DNA of 23,548 nucleotides from contig SFJE01000028.1 of assembly GCA_004555175.1 (NCBI GenBank), forward strand, positions 1-23,548, read 5' to 3'. The stretch comes from Lentisphaeraceae bacterium. GTDB lineage: Bacteria; Verrucomicrobiota; Kiritimatiellia; RFP12; DVOR01. Made by a program: the position numbers and the translations under genes. The notes under the pieces are model-generated. The model was not told the origin of the DNA and did not search any database. It was given only the letters and a program-made list of their open reading frames with translations. Below, piece after piece: positions 14,913 through 22,838 of this stretch. Each line of letters starts with the position of its first letter. The first letter of the stretch is position 1.

Positions 14913-16547
14913 TTACATCATCCCGCCCATGCCGCCATCGGGCATCGCCGGGGCGGGGGTCTTGGGCTCGGGGATCTCGGTGATCATGCACTCGGTGGTG
15001 AGCAGGAGGCCGGCAATGGAGGCGGCGTTCTGCAGGGCCGAGCGGGTCACCTTCGCGGGGTCGAGGACGCCAGCCTTGACGAGGTCGACGAACTCGCCGG
15101 TGGCGACATTGTAGCCGGTGGAGCCGGTTTCGCCCTTGACCTTCTCGACGATCAGCGCGGCTTCGAGGCCGGCGTTGGTGACGAGCTGACGGAGGGGGGC
15201 TTCCATCGCGCGGCCGAGGATCTCGGCGCCGATCTTCTCATCGCCCGAGAGCGCGGCAGCGCACTTCTCAACGGCGCCCTGGCAGCGGAGGAGAGCCACA
15301 CCGCCACCGGGGACGATGCCCTCTTCAACGGCCGCACGGGTGGCGTGCAGCGCGTCGTCCACGCGATCCTTCTTCTCCTTCATCGCGGCCTCGGTCTGGG
15401 CGCCGACCTTGATGACGGCGACGCCGCCGGCGAGCTTGGCCAGGCGCTCCTGGAGCTTCTCGCGGTCGTAGTCGGAGGTGGTGGTCTCGATCTGGTGCTT
15501 GATTTCAGCCACACGGCCCTGGATGGCGGAGCTCTGCCCGGCGCCCTCGACGATGGTGGTCGACTCCTTGTCAACGGTCACGCGCTTGGCGGTGCCGAGC
15601 TGCTCGAGGGTGACCGAGTCGAGCTTGATACCGAGGTCCTCGGAGATGACCTGGCCGCCGGTGAGGATGGCGATGTCCTTGAGCATCTCCTTACGGCGGT
15701 CGCCGAAGCCGGGGGCCTTGACCGCGCAGATCTGCAGGGTGCCGCGGAGCTTGTTGACCACGAGGGTGGCCAGCGCTTCGCCTTCCACGTCCTCAGCGAT
15801 GATGAGCAGCGGGCGGCCGCTCTTGGCCACACCCTGGAGGATGGGCAGCATGTCGTTGAGGTTGGAGATCTTCTTCTCGTAGATGAGGATGAAGGGGTTG
15901 TCGAGGACGCACTCCATGCTCTCGGCGGCGGTCACGAAGTAGGGGCTGAGGTAGCCCTTGTCGAACTGCATGCCCTCGACGACGTCGGAGGTGGTCTCGG
16001 TGGTCTTGCCGTCTTCCACGGTGATGGTGCCATCCTTGCCAACCTTGTCCATCGCATCGGCGATGATGGTGCCGATCTCGGTGTCGCCGTTGGCGGAGAT
16101 GGTGGCCACCTGGGCGATTTCGTCGTTGGTGGAGACCTTCTTGGAGAGGGCGGCGATAGCCTCGACGGCGGCGGCGGCGGCCTTATCGATGCCGCGCTTG
16201 ACGGCCTGCGGGTTGGCGCCGGCGGTGACATTCTTCAGGCCTTCGCGGTAGATCGCTTCGCCGAGGATGGTGGCGGTGGTGGTGCCGTCGCCGGCCACAT
16301 CGTTGGTCTTGGAGGCCACTTCACGGACCATCTGCGCGCCCATGTTCTCGAAGGGATCGGGCAGCTCGATTTCCTTGGCCACGGTGACGCCGTCCTTGGT
16401 GATCTGGGGCGAGCCGAACTTCTTGTCGATAATCACATTGCGCCCAGAGGGGCCCAGGGTGGTGGCGACGGCCTTGGCGAGCTTGCTCACGCCATTGAGG
16501 ATGGCCTGGCGGGCATCGCCCTCGTACTTCATTTGCTTAGCGGACAT
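14913..16547 (-). CDS. groL: 60-kDa chaperonin GroEL
   Basis: This 544-aa protein has the full GroEL plan. The equatorial domain carries TTLGPSGRNVIID (29-41) and the ATP motif DGTTTAT (87-93). The apical domain includes GYLSPYFVT and KAPGFGDRRKEML. The equatorial C-terminal half includes VEEGIVPGGGVALL, and the tail is the classical methionine/glycine-rich GGMGGMM. It forms the double-ring folding chamber in the cytoplasm. AGAAAGGA precedes the ATG, and groES lies 27 bp upstream in the same orientation, giving the usual groES-groEL operon. A convergent terminator follows. Confidence 0.98.
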   Translation of the reverse strand: MSAKQMKYEGDARQAILNGVSKLAKAVATTLGPSGRNVIIDKKFGSPQITKDGVTVAKEIELPDPFENMGAQMVREVASKTNDVAGDGTTTATILGEAIYREGLKNVTAGANPQAVKRGIDKAAAAAVEAIAALSKKVSTNDEIAQVATISANGDTEIGTIIADAMDKVGKDGTITVEDGKTTETTSDVVEGMQFDKGYLSPYFVTAAESMECVLDNPFILIYEKKISNLNDMLPILQGVAKSGRPLLIIAEDVEGEALATLVVNKLRGTLQICAVKAPGFGDRRKEMLKDIAILTGGQVISEDLGIKLDSVTLEQLGTAKRVTVDKESTTIVEGAGQSSAIQGRVAEIKHQIETTTSDYDREKLQERLAKLAGGVAVIKVGAQTEAAMKEKKDRVDDALHATRAAVEEGIVPGGGVALLRCQGAVEKCAAALSGDEKIGAEILGRAMEAPLRQLVTNAGLEAALIVEKVKGETGSTGYNVATGEFVDLVKAGVLDPAKVTRSALQNAASIAGLLLTTECMITEIPEPKTPAPAMPDGGMGGMM

Positions 16548-16574
16548 TTGCGTAAATCCTTTCTGCGTTATGCG

Positions 16575-16868
16575 TTAGCCGAGGATGCCGAGCAGGTCCT
16601 CGGAGCGGACAATCTGGTAGGTGACGTCGTTGAGCTTGACCTCGGTGCCGCCGTACTTAGGCAGCAGGACGGTGTCGCCGGGCTTCACATCGAAGGGGAC
16701 TTCCTTGCCATCCTTGTCGCGCTTGGTGCCGACGGCGATGACGGTGCCTTCCATCGGCTTTTCCTTGGCGGTGTCGGGGATGATGATCCCGCCGCGGGTC
16801 ACTTCCTTCTCTTCCTTGGGCTGGACCAACACGCGGTCGCCGAGGGGACGAATTGCAGGTGTAGACAT
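16575..16868 (-). CDS. groS: 10-kDa co-chaperonin GroES
   Basis: This 97-aa protein starts IRPLGDRVLVQP. It has the mobile loop region with GGIIIPDTAKEKP (26-38), which binds the GroEL apical domain, then GTVIAVG and the VLLPKYGGTEVKL roof/base strands. It has normal length. The Shine-Dalgarno AGAAAGGA lies about eight bases before the ATG, matching those of dnaK and groEL in this cluster. Confidence 0.97.
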   Translation of the reverse strand: MSTPAIRPLGDRVLVQPKEEKEVTRGGIIIPDTAKEKPMEGTVIAVGTKRDKDGKEVPFDVKPGDTVLLPKYGGTEVKLNDVTYQIVRSEDLLGILG

Positions 16869-16897
16869 GGTTAATTTCCTTTCTAAAGGGGTGAACG

Positions 16898-16953
16898 GTT
16901 GACTGTGGACCGTTAGAGGGTGCGGCGAGCGGGGTGGGGACCGCGCTCGCCGC
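16898..16953 (-). promoter_or_regulatory. Hairpins in the dnaK-groES gap
   Basis: GCGGCGAGCG (16922-16931) pairs perfectly with CGCTCGCCGC (16944-16953). AACGGT/ACCGTT form a second small stem near 16898-16917. On the minus strand they follow the dnaK stop and precede groES. There is no U-tract, so termination would at most be partial. I see no CIRCE (TTAGCACTC-N9-GAGTGCTAA) and no clear separate promoter in this gap. Confidence 0.6.
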
Positions 16954-16960
16954 GGTCAGG

Positions 16961-18865
<1,905 letters not shown>

Positions 18866-18883
18866 AGTCTCGTTTCCTTTCTC

Positions 18884-18898
18884 GCGGCTCAACGCCGC
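18884..18898 (-). promoter_or_regulatory. Hairpin in the dnaK 5' leader
   Basis: On the transcript, GCGGC-GTTGA-GCCGC forms a 5-bp stem that ends only a few bases before the AGAAAGGA ribosome site. The predicted leader is ~40 nt, so this hairpin occupies a large part of it. It could protect the 5' end or modulate ribosome access. Confidence 0.45.
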
Positions 18899-18904
18899 TT
18901 GTGT

Positions 18905-18933
18905 TCACTCACCGTTGCAACGCGCGTGCCAAA
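18905..18933 (-). promoter_or_regulatory. Consensus sigma-54 (-24/-12) promoter of dnaK
   Basis: The minus strand reads TTTGGCACGCGCGTTGCAAC (18933-18914). GG at 18930-18929 and GC at 18918-18917 are separated by exactly ten bases, and the flanks match TGGCACG-N4-TTGCA in full. The implied start is near 18905, 40 nt before the dnaK ATG. No good sigma-70 or sigma-32 promoter is seen between it and the gene. Confidence 0.75.
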
Positions 18934-18960
18934 TCGAAAAAAACCTCTCCCTTCGCCCAA

Positions 18961-19040
18961 AACCGTGCCAAACCGTGCCACTCCGTGCCAAGGTGTGCCA
19001 CCCTGTGCCACGCCGTGCCAACCTCTGGCACGCCCTGCCA
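18961..19040 (-). repeat. 10-bp tandem array of TGGCAC boxes upstream of the dnaK promoter
   Basis: On the minus strand six perfect TGGCAC hexamers start at 19020, 19010, 19000, 18990, 18980 and 18970, each followed by four variable bases. Two more units continue the period in degenerate form: an inverted TGCCAG unit at 19030 and TGGCAG at 19040. Four of the six are TGGCACGG, identical to the start of the sigma-54 -24 element. None has GC at the distance required for a complete -24/-12 promoter. Confidence 0.93.
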
Positions 19041-19056
19041 CATCCCGTGGCAGGGC
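19032..19056. promoter_or_regulatory. 25-bp palindrome, candidate enhancer site for a sigma-54 activator
   Basis: GCCCTGCCAC and GTGGCAGGGC are perfect 10-bp arms around a 5-bp spacer (ATCCC). The centre is ~139 bp upstream of the predicted dnaK start, in the usual range for bacterial enhancer-binding proteins. The inner TGCCAC-N5-GTGGCA has the same 6-5-6 geometry as the NtrC site TGCACC-N5-GGTGCA. It could alternatively act as an RNA hairpin. Confidence 0.55.
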
Positions 19057-19062
19057 CTACCT

Positions 19063-19172
19063 CACCTCGAGGTAGGCCCGGGTTCACCTCGAGGTAGGCC
19101 CTAGGTCACCTTGAGGTAGGCCCGGGTTCGCCTCGCATCCGCCCCGGGTTCGCCTCGCATCCGCCCCGGGTG
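19063..19172. repeat. Five 22-bp tandem units in a 3+2 mosaic
   Basis: Units start at 19063, 19085, 19107, 19129 and 19151, exactly 22 bp apart. The first three carry CACCTYGAGGTAGGCCC, in which CACCTCGAGGT is nearly palindromic. The last two carry CGCCTCGCATCCGCCCCGGG. The last bases of each unit (mostly GGGTT) are shared across both families. There are no spacers between units, so it is not a CRISPR array. Confidence 0.93.
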
Positions 19173-19410
19173 ACCTGCGGAGCAGGCCACGGCAAAACCT
19201 TTCAAGGAGCCTTTGCGTGCCTTTCTTTGTGCTCTTTGTGTTCTTTGTGGTTGCTAAATCCTGCGTCTATTTCGGCGTGCTCGGCGTGCTTCTTTGTGGT
19301 TCAATCCTGCGTGTCTTTCGGCGTGCTCGGTGTGCTTCTTTGTGTTTCTTTGTGGTTTCCTCTTGCGTTTCTTCGGGCGCTGTGCGGTTTTTGCTGCGGG
19401 GTGGGTGGGG
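19173..19410. repeat. Degenerate CTTTGTG-rich tandem repeats including the shared upstream box
   Basis: After a short CCTGCGGAGCAGG element comes pyrimidine-rich DNA with CTTTGTG words. Then follow two copies (19242-19290 and 19291-19336, 49 and 46 bp) of a unit running from TTCTTTGTGG through AATCCTGCGT to TTTCGGCGTGCTCGG, and a third degenerate copy from 19337. The first copy contains the same ~32-bp box found at 5372-5403. No coding region is supported here. Confidence 0.8.
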
Positions 19411-19413
19411 TTT

Positions 19414-19422
19414 TGCTATACT
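19414..19422 (+). promoter_or_regulatory. Extended -10 promoter upstream of the MBOAT gene
   Basis: TGCTATACT matches the extended -10 motif seen before several genes of this window and lacks an obvious -35. The predicted start near 19429 gives a leader of ~190 nt containing a seven-codon open frame (ATG at 19435, MGEPSFS) and a long stem-loop. Confidence 0.55.
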
Positions 19423-19482
19423 CCTGGGCGTTCGATGGGTGAGCCATCGTTCTCTTGAAGCACTTTGTGCATAACTGATTGC

Positions 19483-19599
19483 CTCAGTCGAAACCTAGGA
19501 AACTTCAACTCATAGGCAATAGGTTAGCGAGGTGTGCCGTTGTGGCACGCTTTCTTTCCTGTATCTATGAGTGGGCTTTCCTAGGGCCTCGACTGAGAG
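19483..19599 (+). promoter_or_regulatory. Putative structured leader RNA of the MBOAT gene
   Basis: Three collinear helices form one long interrupted stem. CTCAGTCGA (19483-19491) pairs with 19589-19597 (9 bp). CCTAGGAAA (19494-19502) pairs with 19577-19585 (9 bp). ACTCATAG (19508-19515) pairs with 19565-19572 (8 bp). The internal loops are asymmetric (2/3 nt, 5/4 nt). The ~49-nt apex carries another hairpin, GTGCC-GTTGT-GGCAC. The segment is clearly less GC-rich than its surroundings and ends ~25 nt before the MBOAT ATG. It does not match a riboswitch class I know. A small mobile or recombination-related inverted repeat is an alternative. Confidence 0.6.
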
Positions 19600-19621
19600 A
19601 CAAGACAAGAAAGCGTGTTTT

Positions 19622-21049
19622 ATGTTGTTTAACAGCTTGGCCTTCTTCCTCTTTTTGCCGTTGGTCTTTACGCTCTACTGGGGGGTGTTCGGACGGTCGT
19701 TGCGGTGGCAGAATGGCTTTATCGTGGCGGCGAGCTACCTCTTTTACGGGTGGTGGGAGTGGCGCTTTTTGATATTGATTGCGATTACCTCGGCGGTGGC
19801 CTATCTCTCGGGGTTGGGGTTAGCGTGGCGGCGGCACCGGGGGTGGGTGGTGGCGTCGGTGGTCATCAATGTGGGGATCTTGGGCTTCTTCAAGTACTTT
19901 GACTTCTTCCAGGGGCAGGTGGTCGAGCTGTTGCGGCTGTTGGGCTTTCAGGCGCACGGGTGGAGCTTGGCTGTGCTCTTGCCGGTGGGCATCTCCTTCT
20001 ACACCTTCCAATCGCTGAGCTACACGCTGGATGTCTGGCGCGGAACCTTGAAGCCGACACGCGCCCCGGTGGCCTTCTTTGCCTTCGTCTCCTTCTTCCC
20101 GCAGTTGGTGGCCGGACCCATTGAGCGGGCGGAGAACCTCCTGCCGCAGTTCCTTGCGCCCCGGCGCTTCGACTACGCCGAGGCGGTGGTCGGCTGCCGG
20201 CAGATGCTCTGGGGCTTCTTCAAGAAGGTGGCGGTGGCGGATCTCTGCGCGGGGCTGGCGAACAGATTGCTGCGGGACCCGGGGGAGATGTCGAGCGTCT
20301 CGCTGGCGGCCGGGCTCTTCTGCTTTACCTTTCAGATCTACGGCGACTTCTCGGGCTACTCGGACATCGCCATCGGCTGCGGCCGTCTCTTTGGTATTCG
20401 CCTCTCGCGCAACTTCCGCGCGCCCTACTTCTCGCGCGACATCGCCGAGTTCTGGCGCCGCTGGCACATCTCGCTGACCACCTGGTTCCGCGATTACCTC
20501 TATATCCCCCTCGGCGGCAGTCGGTGCGGCCGTTGGCAGGCCATTCGCAACACCTTCATCGTCTTCCTGGTCTCGGGCTTGTGGCACGGGGCGAACTGGA
20601 CCTTCCTGGCCTGGGGCGCCTTCCACGCCTGTTGCTTCCTTCCGCTCCTCCTGCGGGGCACGAACCGCCGCTATCTGGGGCCCGTGGCCGAGGGGCGTTG
20701 GCTACCGAGTGTGCGCGAGGCGTGGCAGATGGGCTGCACCTTCGCTCTGGCGGCGCTCGGGTGGCTCTTCTTCCGCGCGGCGACGCTCTCCGAGGCGTGG
20801 GCGTGGCTGCAGAAGCTCTTCTTGGGCTTTGACTTCTCGCTGGAGCCGCTGCGGCGGATTGGTTACTGGCGCGTCTTCCCGGCGGTGGGGTTGCTGTTGC
20901 TCTGTGAGTGGGTCAACCGCACCGAGGCCTTCGGCTGCGCGCGCTATCCCCGCTGGCGCCCCCTGCGCTGGCTCTGCTACCTGGCGCTAGTGGCCTTCAC
21001 TTTCTTCTGGCTCTCGCCGCCCCAGGTCTTCATCTACTTCCAGTTCTAA
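19622..21049 (+). CDS. MBOAT-family O-acyltransferase (AlgI/DltB-like)
   Basis: This 475-aa polytopic inner-membrane protein moves acyl (usually acetyl) groups across the membrane to an extracellular glycan acceptor. Family signatures are FFPQLVAGPIERA (158-170), FTFQIYGDFSGYSDIAIG (235-252), FWRRWHISLTTWFRDYLYIPLGGSR (277-301) and SGLWHGANWTFLAWG (318-332), which holds the invariant catalytic-region His322. An in-frame GTG at 19571 would lie inside the hairpin arm, so the ATG at 19622 with a hydrophobic N-terminus is preferred. No strong Shine-Dalgarno is visible. It is followed 18 bp later by an SGNH-like gene, the usual MBOAT partner. Confidence 0.94.
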   Translation: MLFNSLAFFLFLPLVFTLYWGVFGRSLRWQNGFIVAASYLFYGWWEWRFLILIAITSAVAYLSGLGLAWRRHRGWVVASVVINVGILGFFKYFDFFQGQVVELLRLLGFQAHGWSLAVLLPVGISFYTFQSLSYTLDVWRGTLKPTRAPVAFFAFVSFFPQLVAGPIERAENLLPQFLAPRRFDYAEAVVGCRQMLWGFFKKVAVADLCAGLANRLLRDPGEMSSVSLAAGLFCFTFQIYGDFSGYSDIAIGCGRLFGIRLSRNFRAPYFSRDIAEFWRRWHISLTTWFRDYLYIPLGGSRCGRWQAIRNTFIVFLVSGLWHGANWTFLAWGAFHACCFLPLLLRGTNRRYLGPVAEGRWLPSVREAWQMGCTFALAALGWLFFRAATLSEAWAWLQKLFLGFDFSLEPLRRIGYWRVFPAVGLLLLCEWVNRTEAFGCARYPRWRPLRWLCYLALVAFTFFWLSPPQVFIYFQF

Positions 21050-21067
21050 CGCTTGCGAGGTCCCCCA

Positions 21068-22018
21068 ATGAAACGCTTTGTCCTCTGCGTCGCCCTCTTC
21101 GCCGCCGTGGTCGTGACCCTGGCCGTGCCGCTCTTCCTCTGGGCCTACCGCTCGCAGGTGCGCCTCTTCAAGCAAGCCCTTGTCGTGCCCGACTGCCACG
21201 TGGCCGGCGTGGGCGACTCTCGGATGAAGACCTCCATCGACCCCGCCCTCTGGCCCGGCTTCGGCAACTTTGGTCAAGATGCCGGCCCCATCGCCGTCTC
21301 CCTCCTGAAAGCCCGCACCCTCTGTGCCTCCAACCCCAACCTCGAAGTCATCCTCATCGACATTTGGCCCAAGCCGGGTTTCTTTGCGCATGAAACCTTT
21401 GAGTATAACCTGACGCCGTGCTACATCTTGGCCGAGTTGATGGATGGTCGTTGGCGCGCGGCCCTCCGGACGGGGGCTCTGCAACGCTTTAAGAGTGGCG
21501 TTGTTGTCGCGGCGATTGAGAACCTACGTGCCGAGAAGCCGACCTCCTGGTTGCGGGGAGGGTATGGCGCGCTCCATCAGGAAGCCACCAAGAATAGGTG
21601 GCGCGATGAGGCGGCGTTCGTTAAACTCGCACGGGCGGAGCGTGCGCCGAAGGCGGCCCCGCTCCCCGAGATGGGGGAGGGCGAGCGCGAGTTGCGGGCC
21701 TTCTTGGAATCTTTACGCGGGCGGTCCGTCCGGGCCGTGCTCCTCACAACGCCCATTCATCCGTGGTATCGCAAGTATATATATGGTGGGAACGACCGCG
21801 AAGCGCGCTTCGAGGCGCGGATGAAGGCTATCTCGGCGGAGTTTGGCGTCCCCTGGCTGAATCACTGGGCCGATCCGCGCCTGACGGACCCCGACCTCTT
21901 GGCCGACGGCACCCACCTGAACTGGCGCGGCTCGCGGCTCTATACGCAGATTGTCCAAGAAGAGGTGGAGGTTCTCCAACGCCAATGGCAGCACGCTCCT
22001 TCGCAGAAGCCCCATTAA
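21068..22018 (+). CDS. SGNH/GDSL-like protein, probable MBOAT partner
   Basis: This 316-aa protein has an N-terminal signal-anchor (~4-26) and a periplasmic domain. Block I is VAGVGDSRM, with the candidate nucleophile in GDS (49-51). The C-terminal block is DGTH, with D280 and H283 forming the DxxH dyad of SGNH hydrolases, followed by LNWRGSRLYTQIV. Such proteins (DltD, AlgX/AlgJ, PatB-like) receive or transfer the acyl group exported by the MBOAT partner. The start at 21068 gives a signal-anchor directly at the N-terminus; GAGG lies eight bases upstream. The acceptor glycan cannot be told from this window, because no polysaccharide genes are present. Confidence 0.88.
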   Translation: MKRFVLCVALFAAVVVTLAVPLFLWAYRSQVRLFKQALVVPDCHVAGVGDSRMKTSIDPALWPGFGNFGQDAGPIAVSLLKARTLCASNPNLEVILIDIWPKPGFFAHETFEYNLTPCYILAELMDGRWRAALRTGALQRFKSGVVVAAIENLRAEKPTSWLRGGYGALHQEATKNRWRDEAAFVKLARAERAPKAAPLPEMGEGERELRAFLESLRGRSVRAVLLTTPIHPWYRKYIYGGNDREARFEARMKAISAEFGVPWLNHWADPRLTDPDLLADGTHLNWRGSRLYTQIVQEEVEVLQRQWQHAPSQKPH

Positions 22019-22047
22019 GCGAGTGCGCAACAGCCTCACATAGTTAC

Positions 22048-22074
22048 AAAAAAAGAGGCGCCGAGGGGGCGCCT
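22048..22074 (-). terminator. Rho-independent terminator of the RRM gene (distal)
   Basis: On the minus strand AGGCGCC-CCCTC-GGCGCCT is followed by CTTTTTTTG. The T-run is only on this strand, so it serves the minus-strand RRM gene. Confidence 0.88.
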
Positions 22075-22091
22075 GGGGGGAAGGGGAAAAC

Positions 22092-22129
22092 AACAAGGGC
22101 CTTGTGCGAAAGCCACAAGGCTGCTTGTT
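22092..22129 (-). terminator. Second hairpin/terminator downstream of the RRM gene (proximal)
   Basis: GCCTTGTG/CACAAGGC (22099-22106 with 22114-22121) is extended by AACAAG/CTTGTT outer arms across small bulges. On the minus strand GTTGTTTTCC follows the stem. It is a weaker terminator standing in tandem with the one at 22048-22074. On the plus strand a TTTATTAT tail follows, so it may also end the MBOAT-SGNH transcript. Confidence 0.65.
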
Positions 22130-22165
22130 TATTATGTTGGGGTCAGGCCCGCTCGGGGGCGGGGC

Positions 22166-22573
22166 TTACCACTGCGATTCGCGGGGGGCATCGTCATCGC
22201 GGCGCCCACCGCCGTAACCACCACGGCCACCGCGGTTACCATAACCGCCGTGCCCACCACCAAAGCCACCGCGTCCGCCACGGCCACCAAAGCCGCCACG
22301 CCCGCCACCAAAGCCCCGACGATCTTCGCGCGGCTTGGGCTGGGATTCGTTGGCGCGGATCTGGCGCCCATCGAGTTCCGTGCCATTCAGTGCCGCGATG
22401 GCCGCATTGGCCTCGTCAGCATTCGGCATCTCCACAAACCCAAAGCCCTTCGAGCGGCCAGTCATCCGGTCCGTCACCACACGAGCAGAGGAAACCTCGC
22501 CAAAGGCGGCGAAAGCAGCGCGCAGACCCTCGTCGTCCGTCGCATAGGCAAGATTGCCAACATAGATATCCAT
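22166..22573 (-). CDS. Glycine-rich RNA-binding protein with one RRM
   Basis: This 135-aa protein has a single RNA recognition motif: RNP2 IYVGNL (3-8) and RNP1 KGFGFVEM (42-49), with the usual spacing. The tail from ~87 consists of RGG/GGRGG-type repeats rich in Gly, Arg, Tyr and Phe. Such bacterial proteins act as RNA chaperones and are often cold-induced in cyanobacteria and other groups. A longer upstream frame exists, but the ATG at 22573 gives the canonical MDIYVGNL start, with AGAAGG eleven bases before it. It has a ~110-nt predicted leader and two downstream terminators, so it is monocistronic. Confidence 0.95.
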   Translation of the reverse strand: MDIYVGNLAYATDDEGLRAAFAAFGEVSSARVVTDRMTGRSKGFGFVEMPNADEANAAIAALNGTELDGRQIRANESQPKPREDRRGFGGGRGGFGGRGGRGGFGGGHGGYGNRGGRGGYGGGRRDDDAPRESQW

Positions 22574-22648
22574 AGAAACCAACAACCTTCTGGTGACCGC
22601 AGTGGGGCGTTTTGGCCGGTTCACCTCTCCCGCGGCAAGGCAGAAGGC

Positions 22649-22728
22649 GTCCGTCAGGACCATCCTAAAGGGGGCTGTCCCCTTCCAAAACAGCCTATAC
22701 AATACCTCATTTCCAGGACAAAATGCAA
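22649..22728 (-). promoter_or_regulatory. Candidate promoter and structured leader of the RRM gene
   Basis: On the minus strand TTGTCC (22721-22716), 16 bases, then TATAGG (22699-22694) is a plausible sigma-70 promoter. TTGCAT with TATTGT, 18 bases apart, overlaps as an alternative. The transcript would begin near 22687 with a ~110-nt leader. Its start can form AAGGGG/CCCCTT (22668-22673 with 22679-22684) and then GTCC-TGAC-GGAC (22649-22660). Long folded leaders are typical of cold-shock mRNAs. Confidence 0.45.
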
Positions 22729-22838
22729 GCGCGAACATCCGACTGGCGCTCGCAGCGCCCGCGTGAGGGCGGCTGGGCGGGGCGTGGCGCGGCGTGGGGA
22801 AATGCGCTATGCTATGGGCCAAAGGAAAGGAGTCGATG

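Noticed and set aside
14889..16874. A 661-codon open plus-strand frame opposite groEL-groES, and similarly long ones opposite dnaK (16934-19075), the SNF2 gene (1606-3689) and the membrane protein (12537-13775)
   Set aside because: They mirror the codon pattern of the strongly conserved genes on the other strand. GC-rich codon bias keeps the antisense frame open. No ribosome sites or family signatures were found.
16869..16960. CIRCE/HrcA operator for groESL
   Set aside because: No TTAGCACTC-N9-GAGTGCTAA or close variant is present. The inverted repeats there have different sequence.
18961..19020. Each TGGCAC unit as an independent sigma-54 promoter
   Set aside because: A GC occurs nine rather than ten bases after GG in the array, so none meets the -24/-12 spacing.
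19063..19172. CRISPR array
   Set aside because: The 22-bp units are directly adjacent with no unique spacers, there are no cas genes, and the units belong to two families.
19530..19560. A second sigma-54 promoter on the plus strand (TGGCACG followed by CTTTC)
   Set aside because: There is no GC at the required ten-base distance after GG, and the TGGCAC is fully explained by the GTGCC/GGCAC hairpin.
19483..19599. Integron attC site or group I/II intron fragment
   Set aside because: The long imperfect inverted repeat lacks paired attC core sites (GTTRRRY/RYYYAAC) at its ends, no cassette or integrase is nearby, and there is no intron domain V-like or P7-like core.
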